Shown here: piece after piece, positions 1-9,400 of the stretch
Layout of the letters: each line of letters starts with the position of its first letter
Numbering within the stretch: the first letter of the stretch is position 1
Assembly: GCA_015143735.1 (NCBI GenBank)
Contig: VKHC01000700.1
Coordinates: 1 to 10,079, forward strand
Direction of reading: 5' to 3'
Source of the DNA: Synura sp. LO234KE
Taxonomy: Eukaryota > Sar > Synurophyceae > Synurales > Mallomonadaceae
Length of the DNA stretch: 10,079 nt
Notes under the pieces: model-generated
What the model was told of the DNA's origin: nothing
Databases searched by the model: none
Seen by the model: the letters and a program-made list of their open reading frames with translations, nothing else
Translations under genes and position numbers: made by a program

Positions 1-163
1 TATGAAGCGGTAAATGGGCAAGGGTTGGAAGGGTCAGAGGGGTAAGGTTGTGAAGGGGTCCAGGGGAAGCAAACGGTAAGAAGCGGTAGAGGGGTAATGG
101 TTTGAAGGGTTAGAGGGGTGATGGTGTGAAAGGTAGTGGGTAAGGGGGTAGAGGGGTACCACT
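1..163. repeat. Degenerate G-rich minisatellite
   Basis: The left edge is a strand-asymmetric, G-rich tract made of imperfect copies of a unit of roughly 25 bases. Each copy contains variants of GGGTnAGAGGGGTAA followed by GGTTTGAAG-like sequence, with recognisable copies near 33, 85, 110 and 148. It stops around 163, where composition changes abruptly to AT-rich. The copies have diverged and no open frame persists through them. Short G runs are frequent, so G-quadruplex formation on the plus strand is possible. It lies upstream of the gene and its relation to the promoter is unknown. Confidence 0.65.
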
Positions 164-426
164 TCAGCACTTGAACTTCAGCGCGAAATAAAAATCCTCC
201 ATATACAGTAAAAGAAATGTAGAAAGAATAAATATTAAATTAAAAGAAGATTATGCCATCCCCACGGCGGCATTACGAGACGCAGTTGAAGACAAATTTA
301 AATAAGGTAAAAACAAAAAAAAAATAAGAAAAATAATGGCGAGCTCCAACAACAGTTAGCCGTGTAGATATCGAACTTTGTCATCGAATGATTGAATGTT
401 TATTCTCACTCACCTAATATTCAGAT
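164..426 (+). other. AT-rich leader, possible 5'-UTR intron 307-424
   Basis: No coding sequence is supported here. A plausible untranslated intron runs from a donor at 307 (AAG followed by GTAAAA) to a strong acceptor at 423-424. That acceptor is preceded by a pyrimidine tract and a CTAAT branch-like site at about 413, and the ATG of the first proposed coding exon follows two bases after it. The donor side contains an A-rich run at 310-340. I see no convincing TATA box or initiator. The acceptor is well supported by sequence; the donor is a guess. Confidence 0.35.
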
Positions 427-444
427 ATGACTCTAATCGTTCAC
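427..444 (+). other. Proposed first coding exon (MTLIVH)
   Basis: An ATG sits two bases after a textbook acceptor at 423-424, and six codons later comes a donor GTGAGA at 445. The six codons end in phase 0 and join in frame to the exon at 669, extending a hydrophobic leader: MTLIVH then FWLILIASRIANG. The intron between them (445-668, 224 nt) is longer than the others, which leaves room for an unseen exon. The competing start is ATG 648, contiguous with 669 and needing no such intron. Confidence 0.5.
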
Positions 445-3400
445 GTGAGAAAAGACATTCTGAAACAGACCCGTGTCGGTACTTAAGTACCCTTATACGC
501 TAAATGACGAACCACAAGAAGTTTGGTGACCCATCGAGCAAATTTTTCGAGTACCGGCAATTAAATGATATGTATGACAAATTGAAAATTTTGCGAAAGG
601 TCAGCAGGGGGACTGCTATATTTTTTCAAATTTGTAGAAATTTGACAATGCTGTTTAGTTGCAAGCAGTTCTGGCTTATTTTAATCGCTTCCCGCATCGC
701 AAATGGATCAAATTTAGAAAACCATCCAGAAACTAAACTGCAACCCTTGGCTGCAAGCTATGTAAGAGATAATTTCTTAGACATTAATATACAGCGGTAA
801 ATTCAAAATTTTAAAAAAGGTATCCTCGGTACGATGGCAAGGAATTTGGAATTATTTGTGTTCAATATCCACAATTATATGTTTACTGATATTTTCAAAT
901 AATCGCCCGATCTATTTACGATAGACAGTAAGTTCAAATTTCATACATATCACATTTGTTATTAATTAATTTTACTATATTAGTGCGTGAGTGATATTTC
1001 TATTCAAATGTACCCTATTTTAATTTACAAAGCCTGTGTGTAAATTGAATATCAGCCTGTGAGTTCTGGAGAAGATTAAATATTCGCGGTTTATATTTTT
1101 TTACCTCTTATAGAATGTACGACGACTATCTATGTATTACAGCTGTTCAAACTTTCATTACCATATACTTCGTTTTGTATCTGATGTTTATATTGTGTGA
1201 TCGAAGACCGTAAGTTCGCTATAAGAAGGCTGCCGTAATTGGATTAAATATATCTTTAAAACTTTAGCCCGTAAGTTATTTTTGGTTCAAATTCTCCAAT
1301 CGATAAACAGCAAGCCCATATTCTTTTTGCATTTGGATCATCAGTATGTAAGCGCCATCCCATTACTATTAATTTAATCTGTCGCTTGACTCTCCCGGTT
1401 ATTAAACAGTGGGTATGCCAAGCTTTATATCGTATACTTTCACGCGCTTAATTTTCTCCAGAGCGTAAGAATAATATAGACTACGATTGCATCGAAAATA
1501 ATAGGAATTATATTATTTTCAAATCATTCATTTTCCTAGTACAATATCGTAAGTGGTGTATGTCAATTATTTATCCTCCCACTCAGTGTTATTCCTGCTA
1601 ACTGTGTTATTCCTCTTAGAAATATGTGCGTTAGCCCTTGAATGCATTAGCGACCTGGTTGTTTACTTTTTTCTGTGTGCTCTGCATCATTCGTTTACAC
1701 AACCTCCGCCGGTCACCGACATACCACCACCCTTCACATAGGCGGTAAGATTGAATTGAACTCTCCGATTTTGCTTAAGCTACATTCCACCTCTTGATGG
1801 TTTGCATTGGGTCGGTTAGGCGGTAAGTGCTATACGTATTCTTGTACACATGGTGTAATGGCGAAACGGTTTGAATATTTAGACGGTAAGAATCTACTCA
1901 ATTTTCTGATCAAGCAGTCGATCAATTTCAATATATCCTCTAGTCCGTAAGTTCAACACGCTCAAGTCACCTTATGGCGCTCAAATCGATAACTTGATCA
2001 CAACCACTTTGGTGGACTGGCCCAGTGCATTGTAAGCTTGTATCCTTTGTTCATGATAATGATTAGTTTCCTTTCATTGCTCGATATAGTTTGTAAGTAT
2101 AAAATTGCAAGTTTACTAGGAAGTGGATAAATCCTAATCTACTTGCCTATTTCCGCCCTATCAGACGGGTTTATCCGGTGATTCATTAGAATAGTGATGT
2201 GATGTATTCAAGAGTTAACGCGACGTTGCCTTGGCGCAGTACGTGTGTTCTTCAATTGCATCGAGACCTACTCGCCAATGACCTTCAACTGATTGTCACG
2301 TTGTCGATTGGGCGATAAACTGCAATGAACTGTGTCTTCGAAATCGACTGCGCTTCTCCAGTATGTGAGTTGAGGAAGCGGTGTACTGTGTTTTTGCACT
2401 TGCTTACTCACATATCGCAAGCCTTATATATCACCACTAAAAGGAGATCGTCCAGCAGTCGCATATGTCGTGTTTTCCGTCGTCCAATCGTTTCACACAC
2501 TTATATCGCATGTTCATGTCATGACCGTGACAAAAGCTTGCCTATGACCTAAACATATGACATGCTTACCTGCACAACGCTTGTTACGATGCTCTATGCA
2601 TACAGTGCGTAAGTTCCCAGCACATCCTCGAGCTCCTCATCCAGCAACCAACTGTTACTTCCTCCGCCGCTTGGCTTCCTACAGTGTGTACGTACACATA
2701 GCAGTTTCAGCCTCATTGTTCAGTGCTTTCTATTCACCTTTTTATCGTTAGGCTGTGAGTAGAGCCGCAGCCGTTACGATTCGGATGGTTACAATTTTCC
2801 TTTCTTCCCCTTTCTCGGCAACTGCACCCTCATCTTTGTAGTACGTAAGTACAGTATCCTACCGCCTACACACATGTAGCTTCAACGTTACTAACCTAAT
2901 CTGAATCCGTTACACGATATATCCAGGGAGTAAGGCTGATCATCGCAATACTAAACCATTCGATTTTCATCTCTCTCACTCCCACTTCACCTCACCCTTG
3001 GTGCTTTGCGTAAATGACCACCGTTTTTACGATCCTCGTTGTGGCGCGGACAGTGCGTAAGTCCGACCTGTGTTTCTTTACTTTAGACCAATCTAATCCG
3101 CCTTACCATCTCGAAGGTGGTATGTCTTCCTACTGTGTGCTTGCTGTAAGGGTGTTCGTTGCTTACACCTCATATCCGGTGTCGTTTGTGTCGTGGGTTG
3201 TAGTCTGTAAGTCTTTTTACAAATGCCTAATTTGTACAGTTCTAACCTCAACCTTTCATTTCATCTGATATCGTTATTTGTAACGGTGCTGGCCTTCTTA
3301 TTAGACGGTGAGGTCAACTTTCATATCTTTCTTCCACGCATTTACGTAAACGCCGATCGTTTGCATACAGTCGGTAAATGAAAACCTATTGAGAAGTTTA

Positions 3401-6400
3401 TCGTTGTGTCTCCCCATCTCAAGGAATCCATCGCTTCGCCTGTTGTAAACTTCAACGATGTGTTCAGAAAGTACGATTTTCCTACTGCGATCATCCTTAT
3501 TCAATTTGATCCTATCGTCTTGTAAACCAACTCGCAGTGTGTAAGTGTTTGATTGAAAACACTTACGATACCACTGACAGGAGGGCACACGTCGTGACCC
3601 GTGACTTTAAACAATTACCACAGTTGGTGAGATTCTCCCCTCTCCCTTCTTCCTTTATATCATGTGGTATTCGCTGCGTGTTTGCATTACCATTACGACA
3701 GGGCTTTGAGGTAAGCATCTCGATCACTTCCAATTAATCTCGATACACTTTTTGGGCATCGCTTAACAACTCCTTTCGTACTTCAAATAATGCTCTCCTC
3801 GATCTTTATTCAATTAAACAAACGAATCAACGGATCGATCGATTTCTGAACAGTGTGTAAGTCTAACATCCACGTTGGATACTGACTGAATGATTAACTT
3901 CAGCAACTTTCTTTTCGTAGGCCGTAAGCACTAAATTTAAACTTAAATTATGATTTTTTCATTGCAATTCTTTAGCCGGTATGCGCTTCTGAACGCTGAA
4001 AAAACGAATTATAAATCTGTTCCTATAAAATTGATGTTCAGTTCGTATGTACTCTCGTCGCCATGAAACTGCCTCTGACTTGGGTACCTCATGGCCGTCT
4101 GTAGGATGTGCGTTCGATATACTCTATTATGGTGTTATATTTTGAGGTCGTTTATCGGCTGCCGGATTGTATCATTCTTTAGTTGGTAAGTGTCTACTTC
4201 AACTGTTGTATCCTTCACCCGCTTTACGTTGTCTGCAATCCACACGATTATGTCATGGACATGGCCTCCTTGTTTGGTGATTCGATATTTCAGGTCAGTC
4301 CAAGACTAGTATATAATATAATCCTATCTGAGTGTATATGATTAGACGGGAACGGTCAGCTACACGTCGTAATGATCATGATTATTCGCTCTGAGATTCC
4401 ATCGTTATCTCTGTCGTTCTCTCGGGAATATCTTAGGGGGTAAGCATGCTGTTTTGTAAGCATTTATTCGTTTATTTTTATATTCCTGGACGATGGCCTT
4501 GTTGTCCTAGATTCCGGGCGACCAAACTGTACGATACTCGAAATGAATGAATTATTTCCTTTAAGTTACGGATTTCCGAATACCAATCATTCTCTATCCC
4601 CATATACAGTATGTAAGTGCAGTACTCCTTACCGTACTGGAAGCCATTCTGGCCATATGATTATCTGTTTGGTAACTATTTAATTTCCTACAGTGCCTGG
4701 TAAATCTAATGCAGTATCTCCCTCCCTCCCTCCCTCCCACCGACGTGGTGTCACTGATTGTGCTGTTGATATGAACCCGTCTTCTAGCCCGTAAGTTCCC
4801 CTCCCCCTTATGTTTTTCTATTGGATAAAGACTCATGACCATATTTTGATTCTTGCAGAATGTAAGGATTCCAATAGAATTCCACAACTTTAATCGCGTA
4901 AACTTGAAACATTTCTGTGCTCCTTTGTCTGCTTTCTTTCCGTTCGGTTTCAAGTATGTGAGTTGCAATAATCGTATTAAACTATATGATAACTATCTAG
5001 AGGATTTATCTCCCACACCCTTATGGATTTGAATGTCAGGCTGTAAGCTGACATTCATCGTCATGAAAGAATATCAGATAATGACAGACTATTGTTGGGA
5101 TTGTTTTTTAGAACGTGAGATTCATAATGCCACTTTACAGTAGATTGTTGTGGTAAATTGGGTTTTGAAACATCTCCGATAAACAGCAATTAAATCAAAA
5201 TGTAAGTTTATATTATCCCATTTATAAGCCATATCGATGTAACTTATTCGACTTAGACGGTGTGTAAACTAAGCGGGCACTCCCGCCCCCTCCCCTTCTA
5301 TTCGCGGTTATTGGTCGCCACTCTCTTCATCCCTATTAGAGTGTGAGAGCAATATGCGTAAATTAGAATCGCTTAAGCTGATCTTTGAATCTGTGGCGCC
5401 CACTCACAAACGTATCAGGCCGTAAGTGATTACTTTCCTGGGGATTCGTGGCGATTATTAGGCGTATGATAGCCGAGTTCTGCCCCGGTACCCTAGCACT
5501 GTTGCATAAACTCACTATTCTAATCGACGTCGTGCAGCCAACTCTCACTCCGGTACAAATACAATTGAAGAGCACAAAGTTTCATTCACGATTTACAATA
5601 CACGATTTCATTTTTTCCATTTTTCGCCAAATGATAAGACGGTATGTATAGATTTCCATGACATAATAAAGTGTTTCTCGCCCTAATAAATGATTGTTTC
5701 TTGTCTGTTAAAAACAGTCGAGCGAGGCAAGTCGAACATATACGCTCCTTTCATACTTTCTCTTTGATATATCCCGTCGGATCTCATGTGTCATTACTAC
5801 GAATCGCTCGTCATGGTGGTCTCGGTATAGCCTGTAAGTGTCATATGACGTGCACACCTAATCTCTATATCTGAATTGGGGTGTACGCGCTCAATTTGCA
5901 TATGACTAGACGGTACGATTGAAATGTGGACATCCTATTTACTATGCAAGGCGATAACGAAATGAACGATTGAATACGCTGCACTTCTACCACAGTTGGT
6001 AAATGATATTCTTGACTTGACTCCATTCCAAATTCTAAACATTATCGTTGGTTTATGAAACTGGTGTTGCCGTCTATTGGGTGGAAGACTGTAAGGGGCA
6101 TAGAACATGATATATAACGTGTAACATCATTGTTTATGCGACTCCCTCTCGACTTTTCCCAGCCGGTAATCTAAAGTCAAAATAATTCTTCTTTTCTTTA
6201 ACTCCCCTTTGCGCGTTACATCTGATTGGAATTGTTTAGACGGTCAGTGGCTCACTCCAACATAATTACTACTTTAACCCCACCCGATCGATCCTTCGCT
6301 TCCATTTAGCTCGTAAGTTTTATTATTTTCTTGCCAAGAATTGAACGCATGAGTTAACTAATCGTTAAAATGCAATCATCTCTTCGCTTTTCTCGGACGA

Positions 6401-9400
6401 TTACAGGAAGTAAGTATTTGACATATTTGTGCCTCGCACTGCTCTCCCTGAACTTCGTCATTCTAATTTGCGGATAGCCGGTAAAATAATGATATTTGCG
6501 ATGTCCACCTGGCTGATTGCTGAATGGATTTCGCTTCTGAATGAAACCATAAGACGGTCGGTATCCTTTACTTTTGCCTACTCTACCCGTAATTTAGCGG
6601 ATACCATATCCTTTACCCGCATTTTCATTATGTACTCCTCCAAACGCCCTGAATCCATCCAATATATTAGAGCGTAAGTCTTTCTTTCCTCCTCCGATTG
6701 CATATCATGCCCTGTAATTATTGGAATGTCGTGGTATCCTATCCGCTTATACCGTTACACTACAGCCGGTGAGGTGGTGGGTTCCAATCTCCTTTCTTTC
6801 CTTTCATTCTTACACTGTGGGCAGACTGTACGTGCATCGGAAATGATTAGAATACTGATACTTAACGTGGTGGTTATCATCGCGATCCGAATACATCGCC
6901 TCTAACAGGAGGTAAGCCCCAGCATATCTTTCATCTCCTATAACTTAATGAGTAACATTGGGTTTTTCTTACCGGCAGAAAGTAAGCGATCGTATGCGTT
7001 CGTTGCTGTTTGCGTGACCGTGACTCGTCACGTCTGAATTCACCACGTAGCCAACGGTGAGTTTTTTTGATCTTATATTTCCGCATCCTGCGCTACAATT
7101 TTTACTTGGTTCAAACACAGGCAGTGAGTACTTTCATTAGCAATACAATGCGTACGTTTTCACGGGTATATCCCATTTTACTCTCTCTCTCTCGCGCGCG
7201 GCCACTAGTCGGTAAGTTCATTAGAGGATATCAATTTGCAACGTATGAGTATTTCGTCTCCCACAATTCCTTTTATTGGCTTAAAAACTATAATTGGCGC
7301 ATTTTCTTTCTTCAACTCTCAGCCTGTGAGCTCGTCACCTGATTATGGGACAACTCCATTTTTGAATATTTTAATTGTGTAAAAATTGACCTTCTACATA
7401 GACTCACGTGAGAGAGAGATACTATCCAGCACAACTTAAATTCACACGATGATTCCGTGCCTTTGATTGATGGCCGTCTCCCAGGTATTTTCAGACCGCA
7501 TCAATTCCATCTCCTATGCTCTTCAACGTTTCATTATTCGTATTCAAATTCTCAGAAGGTGAAATGTAGATGTATACATATAGAACGGTGTTTTTTCCTT
7601 ACTCAGAAATCGAATTGATGGTTACTGTTACTTAGCCCGTAGGTTCCCATATACATCCTTCTTAGATTTCGGTGATTTTCATTCTGTATCCTTTTCTATG
7701 AAAGTCTGTAAGTAGTTCTAGAACTATTCTCTTCTCAAATTTCTCAATGGATTACCAGTCGGTGAATACTTTCTGATTTACCCCAATTTTCAATTAAAGT
7801 GGTATTTTTACCATCAATCATTCTGTCTACCCAGATCGTAAGAAACAAATAATAAAACTGAAATGCCGTTTTAGTATGTATCACGCGATGTCTGATGTCT
7901 GATGCCTTTACCGTAATTCAGCCTGTAAGTGTTCGGTTATGGCACATAAACACGCTTCCTCTAATCACATCTCTCTCTCCTACATAATATACTGATTCTG
8001 TTCACCGAAAGTCTGTAAGCAATCCCTGTTTCTTTCCGCCTGGCTCATTGATCTTAAGTTTACGCATTCAAATTATATTACGTAGCCGGTGAATTATCGA
8101 TAACAGAAAAATTGGCGTATTTCATCTTGATAGTTTCTCGTGTTGACCTGATTGCGAAAATATGCTGACACAGCTGGTAAATCATTTATGTGATCGGTCT
8201 ATAATACCCATATTCGTGATCCTGGTACCCGTTAGCCGGTACGGATCCTTGCCCCTTTAGTCTCGTGTGCAAGGAGATTGACAGCTTAATCATATTTCTG
8301 ATTTATGCAGACGGTAAACCGGCACCAGAATCGCTGTCTATTCACGGGTTCTTACCTCGATTCGTTTCTATTATTGTGCCACTGTCGCCCTTTAGTCGGT
8401 ACGGATGGTTGTCGTCCATATCATTAAAATTTATGAACTAATCAAAATATCATCCTAATTGGCGAAAGAGGATGGTACGGGCGAATGAACGAATTGAGAC
8501 AGTTCGCAATTTGAATTCTTGATTCTTATTTATTGGCCGATATTCTTAGCCTGTAAGTTTTCACATTGATATTCCCGTTATTGCGTTCGCTAATATTGTC
8601 CGGTACTTTTCGCCTTCCCGCTACTTACAGACGGTATGATCATCTCCAACTTCTACAACCATCATTTATATGTTGCCAATCTATCGGTTCTGCCCACATA
8701 GAGGGTGAGCGATGCAATTCGAATCCATGTGACGGCCAAAGCTGATCATACTCATCCTCATCCGCATCTTTTTTCACTTCAAAATTCGTGCACAGCGGGT
8801 AAATCTTAGAGAAATCATAATCACGCACTTACTTTAATTTTCTCTTCACGTTGTTTGCTTCACTGCAAACGCCCTTGTCGACCGCCGCACAGCCTGTACG
8901 TAGTGATGTATTCTACTTCTTGATGAAATGATGTATCCATTGGTTTCCACTAGACGGTACGATTCTTCTAGATTTCATACAATGAGAGATTAAATATTCA
9001 TCGGATGTGTTATATTAATGCGAAATCCTCTTTGTAGCTGGTACTTCCTCTTCCTCTTCACTCTTGAAACATTAATAGTATTGTACATTTTCAACGGTGT
9101 TTCACACACACCACGTTGTCATTAAAATTCTTGGAACAGTCGGTAAATCACTCTAAATATACGTCAAGCAAAGTTGGATGTCATTCCCTTCTTTAAATTG
9201 CGATTTCTTGTAATAATCTGATTCATTATCAACCGAACTGACGATTTAGCCGGTGCGCCATTCACTCCTCTACTTATTTTTCATGGTAATGTCGCCGCTC
9301 CATCTGATTTTTTAAGACGGTAAGCTAGTAGAATAATAGCTTATCTGCCAGCAGATGCTGACCTCCTCTTTTTTTTCTCGCCATTCTTGCGAGTAGGATG

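Larger units (their letters stand above)
6766..7558 (+). other. Microexon block 8: PT-rich tail, 10 exons
   Basis: Exons: 6766 P, 6825 T, 6909 E, 6979 K, 7051 PT (6 nt), 7121 A, 7209 S, 7323 P, 7402 TH (6 nt), 7556 K, reading PTEKPTASPTHK. Two PT or TH dipeptides are still contiguous in single exons, which shows that fragmentation is not complete. The interval 7408-7555 (148 nt) contains an abutting acceptor and donor, listed separately. Confidence 0.86.

Noticed and set aside
1-163. Telomere-like or CRISPR-like array
   Set aside because: The G-rich units vary in length and sequence, have no regular spacer structure, and do not match a known telomere repeat.
758-796. Possible exons of 4 nt (CTAT at 758) and 2 nt (CG at 795)
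   Set aside because: They would sum to six bases, but the intron between them would be only 33 nt, and 758-761 is already the end of the 93-nt exon.
504-800. 98-codon plus-strand open frame
   Set aside because: Only its part from 648 or 669 to 761 fits the gene. The frame passes through the donor GTAAGA at 762 and its upstream part has no coding character.
1031-1040. AAG-CCT-GTGTGT unit just before the exon at 1056
   Set aside because: It encodes the same codon but lies 24 nt upstream of CAG-CCT-GTGAGT, so both cannot be used. The downstream site has the better acceptor and donor.
3001-3011. GTGCTTTGC before GTAAAT as a 9-nt exon after a strong pyrimidine tract
   Set aside because: There is no AG at its left edge, and the donor breaks the +5 rule (exon ends in C, +5 is A).
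3301-3588. 95-codon minus-strand open frame
   Set aside because: It overlaps the consensus splice sites around 3305, 3371, 3468 and 3538, and its composition is not distinctive. Chance open frame.
4594-4968. 124-codon minus-strand open frame
   Set aside because: It lies across six clear plus-strand splice units (4610, 4694, 4788, 4859, 4955 and neighbours), reads through a TCCC repeat, and has no recognisable domain.
7495-7503. ACC exon with GC donor GCATCA
   Set aside because: The other two GC donors are GCAAGT after G; this one matches neither feature.
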